A DNA stretch of 64,000 nt from Heterohyrax brucei. Its lineage: Eukaryota > Chordata > Mammalia > Hyracoidea > Procaviidae. The stretch spans positions 56,878,111-56,942,110 of the forward strand of contig CM053166.1 in the NCBI GenBank assembly GCA_028571685.1, given 5' to 3'. Under the pieces are notes generated by a model. It was not told the DNA's origin. It did not search any database and saw only the letters and a program-made list of their open reading frames with translations. Below, one piece after another: positions 21,995 through 56,249 of the stretch (position 1 is its first letter; each line of letters begins with the position of its first letter). Position numbers and translations under genes: made by a program.

Positions 21995-22548
21995 CAAGGT
22001 CTGACAATTAAGTTCGTAAACTCCTCCTAGAAAAAGTGCTATATACCTCATTGCTGAAGATCATTACAGTCACCTAAAGCACTCCCCTTGGGAAGTTAGG
22101 AAGCTATGCACCAATGTTAGTACCTAGTCCACCCTTCAAAGCAATTTTGGGACTCTTTTTCTGGAATGGCCATCAGAGTTGTCATCGTATTACCCTTGAT
22201 GTCCTGAATGTCATCATAATGTCTTCCTTTCAAGACTTTCTTTATCTTTGGGTAAAGAAAAAAGTCATTGGGGGCCAGATCAGGTGAGTAGGGTGGGTGT
22301 TTCAATACTGGCTAAAAAGTTCCTCACAGACAACAATACAACTCAGTTCACAAACTTGCCACCATACCACTGCATACAGTAGCCATTCCAGACAGAGTTC
22401 CAAAATTGCTTTGAAGGGTGGAATAGGCTCTGGTGTTAGTGCTTAGCTTCCCAAACGGAGTACTTCAAAAGTGACTGTAGTGATATTCAGCAATGAGCTA
22501 TGTAGCACTTAGAACAACTAAGTTCACGGATTTAATTGTCAGACCTCA
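21995..22548 (-). mobile_element. Mariner-type element with long TIRs (copy 2, 554 bp)
   Basis: TA at 21993-21994 and 22549-22550. The left arm 21995-22150 and right arm 22400-22548 are inverted copies; both include ggtctgacaattaa, ttgctgaa, and caaagcaattttgg. The middle holds the same C-terminal transposase remnant as copy 1. Confidence 0.87.
22117..22305 (-). pseudogene. Mariner transposase C-terminal remnant (copy 2)
   Basis: 62-residue open stretch with HPPYSPDLAP and FFLYP, the third-Asp region of mariner transposases. It overlaps part of the left TIR arm. Confidence 0.8.
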
Positions 22549-22552
22549 TATG

Positions 22553-22690
22553 TCCCTGGGTAATGCAAACTGTTTGGGCTTAGCTACTAACGGAAAGGTT
22601 GGCAGTTTGCGTTTACCTGGTGGTACCAGGGAAGAAAGACCTAGCAATCTACTTTGATAAAAATTACAATCAAGAAAATCCTACAGATAC
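22553..22690 (+). mobile_element. AfroSINE variant, partial
   Basis: Head ccctgggtaatgcaaactg and ctactaacggaaaggttggc, followed by a long-variant body. The 3' tail is missing where L1 sequence begins. Confidence 0.6.
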
Positions 22691-24115
22691 GCCAGTGCTC
22701 ACTACAGTATTTTTCACAATAGCCTAAAGGTGGAAATGACCAAAGTGTCCATCAACAGGATGGATAAAAATAATGTGATATATACAGATGATGGAATAGT
22801 ATGCAGCTATAAAGAGAAATAAAGTTCCGGCACATGCTGTAACATAAATGAAGCTTGAAACATGCTGAATGAAGTCAGTCAGTTGCAAAAAGACAAATAC
22901 TGTATCTCACTTATATGAAATAATATAGAGAAACCAAAGACTATTAATTGCCAGGAGCCAGCCCCAGCAGGGTTTCAGGACCCCGAAGGGAGGGAACGGC
23001 GTCGGCGATAAAGGAAGAAAAGAGACTGGGACAAGTAGAAGTCTGAAGAATGGCAGCCCACTAAGGTCTGTCTTTATTTTTTATAATTGAGGTGACATGA
23101 TTTTCACCCTATTTTTTTCATCACATAAGCTATTGGCTAGCAAGAAACTGACCCCTTTTTTCTTGTTAATTGTCAAGGCCTTCTAGATAATGGCCTGGGG
23201 CAGGTGTGTTGTGGTGATAATTGACAGTGAAAACAAAGTTTAACAGTGTAAACAAAGTTATGCTTTGAGCTTAATGGTTCTACTCATGCCTCAAGGTCAA
23301 GGGCACAGAAAGAAGGGTAGACTCCTCAAAGCTTCATTATTTAGCTGTCTCTATTTGCTCCTCCTATGTTCTTATTTTATCTCCCTCTGTGAGGATAGTC
23401 AGTGTCCACTGTCCCCCAACCTTAAGCTGTTCTAAGAAGGGTATTTCTTTAGTGTTTATTCATTTGTCATACCAATTACAATAAACTTGGGAGCCTATCT
23501 ATCTTCCTGCTATAAGGAGTGAGATGTCTATTTCTAAAAGTTGTGTGGAATGTTGTCCTTGGGAAGCTTCCCAGGGCTTTCCTGTAATCTTATGTTAGTG
23601 CAGTTGGGGGAAGCCAGTGGAATTAGGCTGGCCTCAGTATTCCCGGGCTGGGCATGCTGTGTCGGAACTCATTAAGCCGAGGGGGTTGTAAAACCCTTCT
23701 CAGAAAGCGTCTTCTTTTGGTCCTAGTGCCGGGAGATAACAGGGTATTTTTGAGGAAGATTTATTTAGGGTGCAAAATATCATTAGGGAGAGTCAGCCAA
23801 AAATATGTCAAGGGTGAAATGCGCCTGCTCATCATCACATAGGCATATAGCTTTGCTCACAGAGGCCTTTGTGGGTAACGGGCCTCGGCAATTAATGGCT
23901 ATCAGCAGAGAGGGGTAGGAGGGTAGGTAGAGTCTTTGTTTGGGGAGCATCGAATTTATGGTAATAGCAGTGGAATATTTTGGAAAAAGATAACGATAAT
24001 GGTGTACAGCATGAAAATGTAATCAATGTAAAACCACTGAATTGTAAATGTGGAAATTGTTATGTTGAATGTTTGGTATGTACATTTTCACCACAATTTT
24101 TTTAAAAACCTAAGA
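22690..24115 (+). mobile_element. L1 3' end, split by a solo LTR
   Basis: ORF2-end remnant (cacaatagcctaaaggtgga, caacaggatggataaaaat) before 22949. After 23890 it continues to the classic L1 ending (aaaccactgaattgtaaatg) and an A/T-rich tail near 24100. Confidence 0.8.
22949..23890 (-). mobile_element. Solo LTR with 6-bp TSD (class II/ERVK-like), copy 2
   Basis: 942 bp, TGCCAGGAGCC... to ...GGGCCTCGGCA, flanked by exact ATTAAT at 22943-22948 and 23891-23896. About 180 bp longer than copy 1; the extra sequence lies mainly at about 23450-23720. Confidence 0.88.
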
Positions 24116-24119
24116 AGCA

Positions 24120-24560
24120 ATTCTCTATAATACATGGATCCACTATGAAGAGAAATAGACTCAATGGGACATTATCAGAAATGGGGCTCTTTGGCCCAAA
24201 GTCTGAGGACTAGATTCTGCCTGTGGGGAGTTCCCAAGGTAGACACTGTCTCTAAGATCTCTTGGAAGACAGCTATGAATATACCAACCACAGCACTGAC
24301 CTTTCTTCAGAAACTTCTACCATCTCTGAAGACATCTTTTGTGAATATAAGATTCCCCAAACACATACAAATAATTTCTACCAAGTGAAAGAGATTTGCC
24401 TTCTCAAGCTTCAAAAAGCAAACTAGATTTTTGAAAACCTTTTTATAGTAAAATATAGCACAGAGAAATGAACACACAACATAAATATTCAGAATGTGAG
24501 TAAGTATAAAATGAACACTAGCATAACAACCACAATCTAGGCTAAGTAGTAACTGGAAAA
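24120..24560. other. Intergenic stretch without recognised feature
   Basis: No gene or confident repeat. The open frame at 24164-24388 has no recognisable motif. Confidence 0.5.
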
Positions 24561-24563
24561 AAA

Positions 24564-24757
24564 ATTCAGTTGCTGTCTAGTTGATGCCGACTCATTATGA
24601 CTCCATGTCTGTCAGAGTAGAACTGTACTTTCAGTGGCTGATATGTCAGAAGTAGGTTGCCAGACTTTTCTTCCAAGGCACCTCTGGGTGGACTCAAGCC
24701 TCTAACTTTTTCAATTAGCAGCCAAGCACGCTAACCATTTACCCTACCCAGGGACTC
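24564..24757 (-). mobile_element. AfroSINE, divergent long variant
   Basis: First of three minus-strand SINEs in a row (tcagttgctgtctagttgatg to ccagggactc). Confidence 0.8.
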
Positions 24758-24769
24758 GAAGAAATGATT

Positions 24770-24974
24770 CGTTGTTGTTAGATGCCTTTGAGTTGATTCT
24801 GACTCATAGGGACCCCATGTGACAAAATAGAACTGTCCCATAGCGTTTCTTAGGGTGCAATCTTTATGGAAGCAGATCATCAGGTTTTCCTTCTGTAGAG
24901 CCACTGGGTGGGCTTTAACTTCCAACCTTTCTGTTAGCAGCTAAGAGTTTAAACACTGTACTACCAGGGCTCCT
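24770..24974 (-). mobile_element. AfroSINE, long variant
   Basis: Second in the row (gttgttagatgcctttgag to ctaccagggctcct), separated from the first by about 12 bp. Confidence 0.82.
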
Positions 24975-24997
24975 ATTGAGGCTTGAGAAATGATCAA

Positions 24998-25168
24998 AAA
25001 CAAAAAGAAAGAAACCTAAAGCCCGTTGTGTTGACTGACTCATAGAGACCTTAAAAAGGGCACAGTATGACTGCCCCATAGGGTTTCCAAGGAGCAGCTA
25101 GTGGATTCAAACTGCCAACCTTCTGATTAGCAGGCAAGCTCTTAATCATTGTGCCACCAGGGCTCCTA
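24998..25168 (-). mobile_element. AfroSINE
   Basis: Third in the row, short standard form (ctaaagcccgttgtgttg to gtgccaccagggctcct). Confidence 0.85.
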
Positions 25169-25169
25169 A

Positions 25170-25480
25170 GAAATGACCAGAGCCCCCAAATCCTTCTGTA
25201 TAACCCTTTCCAGACATATCCTCATCTCCCATAGGGAAGTGAACTGAATTATGTATTCTTTCAAATCTTTTTTTGTCTTGCATCTGGAACTCTGCTTTTG
25301 AAACTCTAGAACTAAGAATTTGACACTTTGTTTGACAGTTCTCATCTGAGAGCCCTTCCCTCAGGACAGTGGATAGCTGGGGCTTGGCTATTTGGCATGG
25401 TGAGAGAAAGAAGGCATCTTTCAGGATAACATGTGGGTCATTACTTCAAATATTGTTGTGCCACACACACATCCACCTCT
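25170..25480. other. Intergenic stretch without recognised feature
   Basis: No gene or repeat recognised between the SINE row and the RTE. Confidence 0.5.
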
Positions 25481-28400
25481 AAAATGCAACTACCACTCGT
25501 CTGTCAGTTTGTCATACTGTGGTGGCTTGCATGTTGCTGTGATGCTGGAGGCTATGCCACCACCAGTATATCAAATAACAGCAGGGTGGACATGTTTCAG
25601 CAGCATTCCGAGACTAAGGCAGACTAGGAAGAAGGACCCAGCAGTCTACTTCTAAGACAATTAACCAGTGAAAACTTTATGAATAGCAGTGGACCACTGT
25701 CTGATATAATGCCAGAATAGATGAGCCCCTCAAGTAGGAAGGCACTCAAAACATGACTTGGAAAGAGCTGCCTCTTCAAAAACAGTCAACCTTAATGATG
25801 TGGATGGAGTAAAGCTTTAAGGACCTTCACGTGCTGATGTGGTTGACTCGACATGTGAAGAAACACCTGAAAAGATCTGTTAATAATCAGAACACAAAAT
25901 GTATGAAGTATGAATCTAGGAAAATCGTCAAAATCAGGAATGCCTGAAGATCAATATCTTAGGCATTGGTGAGCTGAAATGTACTGGTATTGGCCAGTTT
26001 GAATCAGACAATCATCATGTTCTGTGATGGCAAGAATAACAACTTGAAGAGAGATAACATCAAATTCAATGTCAAAAAGAACATTTCAAGATCTATCCTG
26101 AAGTACAATGCTGTCAATGATAGGATACTATCAATACTCTTACAATGAACACCAGTTAATACTATTATTCAAATTTATGCACCAACCACTAATGCCAAAG
26201 ATGATGAAATTGATTATTTTAACCAACTTCTGCAGTCTCCAATAAGTCAGATATGCAATTAAAATGCACTGATAATTACTGGTGATTGAAATGAGAAAAC
26301 TGAAAACAAAGATGGATCAACGGTTGGAATATAAAGCCTTGGTGATAGAAACAACATTAGAGACCCCAGGACATAATTTTGCAAGACCAATGACTTACTG
26401 AAAATACCTTTTTTCAACAACATAAACAGCAAAACAACACACATGGACTTTGCCAGATGAAATACAAAGGAATCGAATCAGCTATACTTGTGTAGAGACA
26501 ATGGAGAAGCTCAGTATCACCAGTCACAGCAAGGACAAGGGCCAGCTATGGAATAGACCATCAATTGCTCACATGCAAGTTCAAGCTGAAACTGAAGAAA
26601 ATTAAAAGACGTCTACAAGAGCCAAAGCAGAACTTGAGTATATGCCACCTGAATTTAGAAACCATCTCAAGAATACAGTTAACTCACTGAATGCTAATGA
26701 CCAAAGACCAGATGAGTTGTGGGGTTACATCAAGGATGTAATAGCTGACAAAAGTAAAGGGTCATTAACACAACAGGAGAGAAAGAAAAAGTCGAAAGGG
26801 ATGTCCAGAAGAGACCCTTAATCTTGTTCTTGCATGTAGAGCAGCTAAAATGAATTAAGAAATGATGAAGTAAAAGAGCTAAACAGAAGATTTGAAAGAG
26901 TGGCTCAAGAGGACAAAGTATTGTAATGAAATGTGCAAAGACCCGAAGTTACAAAACCAAAAGAGAAGAATACACTCAGCATTTCTCAAGTTGAAAGAAC
27001 TAAAGAAAAAATTCAAGCCTCAAACTGCAATACTGGGTTCCATAGGTAAAATACTGGATGATACAGGAAGCATACAAAGATTTGGTTGACATTCAATCAT
27101 TTCAAGAGGTAGTATATAATCAAGAACTAACAGTATTAAAGGGAGAAGTTCAAGCTATACTGAAGACATTGACAAAAACAAGCCTCCAGGAATTAACAGA
27201 ATACCAGTTGAGATGTTTCAACAAATGAATGCAGCACTGGATATGCTCACTCATTTATGTCAAAAGAAATCTGGAAGACAGCTACCAGCCCAACTGATGG
27301 GGAAGATCCATTTTTGTGCCCATTCCAAAGAAATGTGATCCAACAGAATGTGGAAATAGTCAAATAATATAATTAATATCATATGCAAATAACATTTTGC
27401 TGAAGGTAATTAAAAAACAGTTGCAACAGTACATTGGGAGGGAACTGCCAGAAATTTAAGCCAGATTCAGAAGAAGATGTAGAATGGGAAATATCATTCC
27501 TAATGTCACATCCATCTCGGCTGAAAGCAGAGGATACTACAAAGATGTTTACCTGTGTTTCATTGACTATGCACAGGCATTCAACTGTGTGGATCATAAC
27601 AAATTATTGATAACATCATGAAGAATGGGAATCCCAGAACCTTTAACTGTGCTCATGAGGATTCTATACATCCATCAAGAGGCACTCATTGAAACAGGAA
27701 AAGGGGATGTTGCATGGTTTAAAGTCAGGAAAGGTGTGCATTAAGGTTGTATCATTTCACCATACTTATTCAATTTGTGTGCCTAGCAAATAATCCAAGA
27801 AGCTGGACTATACGAAGAAGACTGTGACACTAGGATTGAAGGAAGGCTCATTAACAACCTTCCATATGCAGATGGCACAATCTTGCTTGCTGAAAGTGAA
27901 GAAGACTTGAACCACTTATTGATGAAGACCAAAGAGTAAGGCCTTCAGAATGGATTACACTTCAACATCTAGAAAACAAAAATCCTCATAACTGGACTGC
28001 AACATCAAGCTAAATGGAAAAAAGATTGAAGTCATCAAGGATTTCATTTTACTTAGATGCACAATCAACTCCAATGGAAGCAGCAGTCAAAAAAATCAAA
28101 CCACATATTGTACTGGACAAATCTGCTGCAAAAGACCTCTTTAAAGTGTTGAAAAGTAAAGATGTCACTTTGAGGACTTAAGGGTGCGTGACCCAAGCCA
28201 TTATATTTTCAGTTTCCTGCTACGCATTTAGGAAACCCTGGTGATGCAGTGGTTGTGTGCTACAACTGCTAACCAGAGGGTTGGCAATTTAAATTCACCA
28301 GGTATTCCTTGGAAACTCTATTGGGCCTTTCTACTCTGTCTCCAGTGTCACTATGAGTCGGAATCAACTCAATGGCAATGGGTTAGGGTTTGGCTGCTGG

Positions 28401-28800
28401 ACAGTGAATAAGGAAGGTCAAAGAAGAACTGATGCCATTGAATCATGGTGTTGGCAAAAAAAAAACTGAATATACTATGGACTTGTCAGAAGAACGAACA
28501 AACCTATGCTGAAAGAAGTACAACCAGAACACTCCTTAGAAACGAGGATGGCGAGACTTTGTCTCATATATTTTGGATATGTTATCAGATGGGATCAGCC
28601 CCTGGAGAAGGACATCATGATTGGTGAAGTGGAGGATCAGTGAAAAAGAGGAAGACCCTCAATGAAATGGATTGGCACAGTGGCTGCAGCAATGGGCTCA
28701 AGCATAGCAACCACGTGGTACAGGACCAGGCAGTGTTCTGTTCTGTTGTATGTATGGTTGATATGAGTTGGAACTGACTCCAGGGCAGTTAACAACAGCA
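25480..28800 (+). mobile_element. RTE-type LINE, near full length but degenerate
   Basis: Begins with the 5' section shared with 10932 and 29495 (ggtggcttgcatgttgctgtg). It runs through an endonuclease region (ccaaccactaatgccaaag near 26183; I-T-G-D followed by a stop at 26287) and a reverse transcriptase region at about 27150-27930. The active-site box reads Y-A-D-G at 27865-27876, where Y-A-D-D is expected, so the second catalytic Asp is lost. Stops and frameshifts abound. The 3' end (gatatgagttggaactgact, ggcagttaacaacagcataa) is the part shared with AfroSINEs. A SINE is inserted at 28230-28393. Confidence 0.85.
28230..28393 (+). mobile_element. AfroSINE nested in RTE
   Basis: Complete plus copy (ggaaaccctggtgatgcagtg to ggcaatgggttagggtttgg). 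Confidence 0.88.
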
Positions 28801-28804
28801 TAAA

Positions 28805-29490
28805 CTTCAACAGAAAAGATCACTGGTTGTTTACTGGGCACTAAAGATTGAAGCCGAAGGGCTGCATTCACAAAGTAGAACTGTTGATGATTCAGAATGT
28901 GACCTTGAGTATGGATGACCTTCCCTAGGTTTCAATCTCTGTAAAAGGAGGCGTAGGCTTCCTATAGTGTTAATCCTGCTAAATTTCCAGGCTCTGAGGA
29001 GCAGTGATACCTCTATGAGGCCTCAGATGAGAGAAGGCCTTAGGTGTAGAGGATAAGCTATTCATCTTTAGTCCAGGCATAAACAGAATGTGAAAGATGA
29101 TTGTAAGATTTCTTTGGGGGGGGAGGGAAACACGAATGATTTATTTTAGAATTCCAGTTCATTTATATTTTTGGTCTTCCTCAAATTAAAAGAAGGAAGA
29201 AGTCCTAGAATTCCTTCAAAAATAGAAAAATTCACTCCTTCCCCCATTTCTTTAGGCTAATTATGTCACTAAGTAGAGTCTATTTAGACAGACTCTTAAA
29301 GGGTCTTTAATCCAAAACCTGCTTTAAGACATATAGCAAGGACAATAAAAATTTAGTTGGCATTAAATGAATCCACCATGAATTAAAAAAATGACAATGA
29401 CATTCTTATTAACTTATTTACTTCAAGTCAGTCATGTTAGAGCTGACGTTTTGGAAATGAGTTGGTTTAGATATCTTGGTATTCTAGTAA
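28805..29490. other. Intergenic stretch without recognised feature
   Basis: A/T-rich single-copy-looking sequence, with a G run at 29117-29126. No gene recognised. Confidence 0.5.
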
Positions 29491-29494
29491 TTTG

Positions 29495-29865
29495 ACCCAC
29501 CACCTGTATTTTAGTTTGTTATACTACAGTGGTTTGCATGTTGCTATGATGCTGGAAGCCACCAGTATTTCAAATTCAAGCCCATGGTGGACAGGTTTCA
29601 GTGGAGTTTCCAGACTAAGACAAACTGGGAAGAAAAGCCAGGTGATCTACTCCCCACAATTAGCCAATGAAACCCCTATGGATTACAACAGTGCTGGAAG
29701 ATGATCCCCCTAGGTTGGAAGACACTGAAAATACACAGTGGCTGCCAACAATGAACTTGTTCATACCAAGGATCATCAGCAGGACTGGGCAATGTCTCCT
29801 GTTACAATAAAGTTGTCACGTGTTGGAGCCAACTCAGTGGACGCCAGCTAACAATAAATTCACAA
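29495..29865 (+). mobile_element. Internally deleted RTE element
   Basis: 5' RTE section (gtggtttgcatgttgctatg, aagacaaactgggaagaaaag) joined directly to the 3' section (aaagttgtcacgtgttggagc, acgccagctaacaat). The coding region is missing. Confidence 0.7.
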
Positions 29866-29869
29866 CCCA

Positions 29870-30010
29870 GTGATGCTCTAGAAGACAGGCCTGGCTGTCT
29901 GCTTCTGAAAAGTCACAGCCTTGAGAACTCTATAGAGCTGTTCCACTCTATACACATGGTGTCGCCATGAGTCAGTGCTGACTCAACGGCAACTAACAGT
30001 AATAACAATG
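29870..30010 (+). mobile_element. AfroSINE/RTE 3' fragment
   Basis: agaactctatagagctgttcc, cgccatgagtcagtgctgac, tail ggcaactaacagtaataac. Confidence 0.7.
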
Positions 30011-30375
30011 AAAAAACATCCTTTCCTCTTTCAGATTTCTTTAAAGTCACAGTTCCACAAAATCTGCTCTTGGAGAATGCAAATTTGAGAGTCCAAAGAG
30101 CTCACGGAGCTGATAAGAAATCCAGATTCCACTCCCTAAATTGCAAGTGGTTTTGGTAAGCATAGTGGATTCTAGAAAGCTTGTATCTGAGTATTTGGGG
30201 AGTGTTCTTCTGATTCTAGTTCTCAGTTGGGCAAGTTTCCCGAATGTGGGTCTGCTATCCGGGGGGAACTCCTAAGATCACTCTTTTCAACCAGTTCTCC
30301 TTTTTTTCTCCCTGAATCCCAGAAAGAAAATGGAAATTGTGAACTGCAGAAACAGTAGGCTTAAAAAAAAAAAAG

Positions 30376-30506
30376 TCCCAAACTCTGGTGGTATAGTCAT
30401 TAAGAACTATGTCTGCTAACCAAAAGCCTGGTAGTTTGAATCCACCAGATTCACAATTGTGAATCACAATTAACTGGATGGCAGCGGGCTTTTTGGTTTT
30501 TTGGTC
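30376..30506 (+). mobile_element. AfroSINE with internal deletion
   Basis: The head is complete (caaactctggtggtatagtc to aatccaccag) but about 50 bp of the middle is missing before the tail gatggcagcgggctttttgg. Confidence 0.8.
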
Positions 30507-30911
30507 TTACATGTGTACACTGAACAATGCTCAAACACCTTCTGCGGCTTCTCATTTCTTACCAAATGAAGTGTAGCTCTTTCGTGTAAAATTTAAGCCT
30601 CTCAATAAACACATTCCTAACCATAAGTTTTAGTCCTCTATATTCCCTGCCCTCATAAAACCTCTTCTTTGGTCGAACTAAACATTTAATGTTCAACATG
30701 ACAAGGCTTTCTTTCTGCCATATCTTACAGATTCTACTTCCAGAACTTCTCCATCTCCTATTTTTGCACACTGAAACCATACCCATCTTTCAAGGTTACC
30801 AGCTGGGGCATACTTTTCTGACCACAGATGCTACACCATGTCTCTTCTTGCCTCATGCAACAGTTAAAACACGAATTGCGGGAAAGGAGGAGCCTTGCTT
30901 AACTAGCACGT

Positions 30912-31135
30912 CTATCATTGTTAGGTGCCGCTGAGTCAGTCCCAGACAATGCTACACACAACACAAGCAGATCATGGTGGTCCCCACGGTTTTCACGGAT
31001 TGATTTTTGGAAGCAGATCACCAGGCCTTTCCTCCTGTCTAAGTCTGGAAGCTCCAATGAAATCCATTTAGCATCACACTGACAGATGGTGGCTGCACTT
31101 GAGATGGAAGTCGATACCAAGCTCCTACACTGGCG
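30912..31135 (-). mobile_element. AfroSINE, divergent long variant
   Basis: gttaggtgccgctgagtcagt and ggaagcagatcaccaggcctt mark it; the head is poorly preserved. Confidence 0.6.
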
Positions 31136-31164
31136 GGGGGAAAGGGGCTTTTACCACAGAACTG

Positions 31165-31240
31165 ATGCCCTCTAGTTAGTACATCTAGCCCTCATTTCAT
31201 AGGGTCACTATAAGTTGCTATCAACTACAAGCAATGGGTT
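31165..31240 (+). mobile_element. Truncated AfroSINE 3' half
   Basis: catagggtcactataagttgc through caagcaatgggttttttt. Confidence 0.6.
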
Positions 31241-31799
31241 TTTTTTAGCTCTCACATATGCTCATATAACAACCTGCCTAGGTTGGAAACTGAGTGAACG
31301 AATGAATAAATGACGTAATTAATTAATGCTCTTCACAACACTTCTGGTAGATCAGAAAACAGAGATGACCAGCTATATTTTAATTTCAGATGAAGGACAA
31401 ATAATTCTTAAAATAAAAGCATGTTCCAGGAAATATTTACGAAATACACCAAAACTATTCGTTGTTTATCTGAAATTCAAACTTAACTGGGCTTGTATTT
31501 TATTTCCTCTGGCACCCCTATCTGGAGGGTAGGGGTTCCCATAGGCGCCGGCCTTCCTCCCAGCAGGTCCTTGCATCTGTGCAATTGTTAAGAGCACAAC
31601 CCAAACCACCATCGTAGCTTCCTCTGGCGGGAGGACGCACGCGACCGGGAATGACACACACCCAGGTTGGAGACTCTCGCCTGAAATTAGCCAGCAGTCC
31701 GCGTTCGGAAGGCAGCACCTCCACGCGGACTCCCCGGGCCCCTGCACTCGCTCCAGCTGGCCCAATCCTACCTTCGCGTGACCTGCTGTCTTGAGCTGG

Positions 31800-32073
31800 G
31801 GGGTGGGGCTGACAGCTCAATCTCTGCCTACCATTGGCAGAGTCTTCCATCACTCACAAGAGGCACCGCCCACTAGCCTGTCGCCTATCGGGCTACGTCA
31901 CTGCCGTAGGTAGCGGCGTAACTGGCGATTGGTGGAGGAGGGTGCAGCGGAGGAGCGACCTAGCCGGAACAGGGAGTCAGAACTGGCGCGTCACTCTTTC
32001 ACGCTCCAGTGGTCGCTCCACTCCCTAGGGCCTGTTACGTGTAGCTCAGTTTTGCTGCGACCGCCGCGGAGCC
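31800..32073 (+). promoter_or_regulatory. ATP6AP2: ATP6AP2 TATA-less promoter and 5' UTR
   Basis: GC-rich housekeeping-type promoter with no TATA box. Visible sites: a GC box-like ggggtggggc near 31799-31808, inverted CCAAT boxes (ATTGG) at 31833-31837 and 31928-31932, a CRE-like TACGTCA at 31894-31900, and an ETS-type CCGGAA at 31964-31969. By comparison with the human 5' UTR length as I recall it (about 100 nt), transcription should start near 31.97 kb, just at the ETS motif. The start site is inferred, not seen. Confidence 0.75.
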
Positions 32074-55377
<23,304 letters not shown>

Positions 55378-55645
55378 ACTTTTCCTCATGCCAGACTTAG
55401 AAAAGGGGTTTGGAAATCTGACATTTTGTTAAAGTAGATCTTCCAGTGGTTTAAGTAGATGGTGTACCTTAAATTCATAAAAAAACAAATTTTGTTCTCT
55501 TTTGTGTGTGGCTGTGACTTTTTAGAGTGGCGTATAGTATTGATGTGAATCAAGTTCTAGGATATAGATTCCATAAGATCCTGAAATATTATAACCATTT
55601 AATAATGTAATTTCATTCCATTTAATATTTGGAAATATGCACTGA

Positions 55646-55651
55646 AATAAA
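55646..55651 (+). terminator. ATP6AP2: Proximal alternative poly(A) signal
   Basis: AATAAA with a TG-rich tract (cttgtgttgtttatgttg) 20-40 nt downstream. It could produce a short 3' UTR isoform; usage cannot be judged from sequence. Confidence 0.5.
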
Positions 55652-56219
55652 TGTAAGATATCTAGATTAGCTTGTGTTGTTTATGTTGAAAAACTGCACT
55701 GAATTTATTAGAGAAACGTAAGGATACTTCCTTACGTGGGATAGATGAAAATCATATTTGGGCCATTGTAGACTATGAACCATTTGTATATGTCTCAATT
55801 TGATGTAAATATCTCTGAATCAAGAGAAAAGGTTTTTAACCTAGAGCAACCCTAAAATACGGATGTGCTTCCACAGTTACTTAGTTTTGGAACTGTATTC
55901 TGATTGATAGATAATAGCTATTTTTTACCTCTTCTGAAAGTTTGGTGATCCATGTGGTCTGGTGTGGATATTAAAAATATTGCATTGATCGAAGAAGAAA
56001 CTAGCTTTGTGGAGTATAGATGCGTGTGATTATACATACAAAAACAGATCTTTGGGGGATATTTTGGGGTGTGGATATAAAATATTTTTATTTCAATAAC
56101 TTTCCCCCACTGTAAGTATGTATGGTTTGTGTTACAGCAGCATTCTATAGAACATTAAGTGGAAACGGATAATTCCTACTTTTCATGTGGAAGTGGACCA
56201 GTGTCTATAAAGAGTGACA

Positions 56220-56225
56220 AATAAA
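56220..56225 (+). terminator. ATP6AP2: Distal poly(A) signal of ATP6AP2
   Basis: AATAAA followed by a T/G-rich stretch (gaatttgtgtc) about 15-25 nt downstream, the expected layout for cleavage near 56,240. Confidence 0.75.
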
Positions 56226-56249
56226 GTTAATGATTATTCTGAATTTGTG

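Larger units (their letters stand above)
55378..56245 (+). other. ATP6AP2: ATP6AP2 3' UTR with two poly(A) signals
   Basis: About 870 nt after the stop codon, free of recognisable young repeats. AATAAA occurs at 55646-55651 and at 56220-56225. The distal one gives a 3' UTR close to the human length as I recall it, so I take it as the main signal. The proximal one would give a 3' UTR of about 290 nt. Confidence 0.8.

Noticed and set aside
31466..31853. Overlapping minus-strand open frames of 99 and 111 codons upstream of ATP6AP2
   Set aside because: They lie in the CpG island, where stops are rare because of GC content. No known protein family, splice sites or codon pattern supports them.
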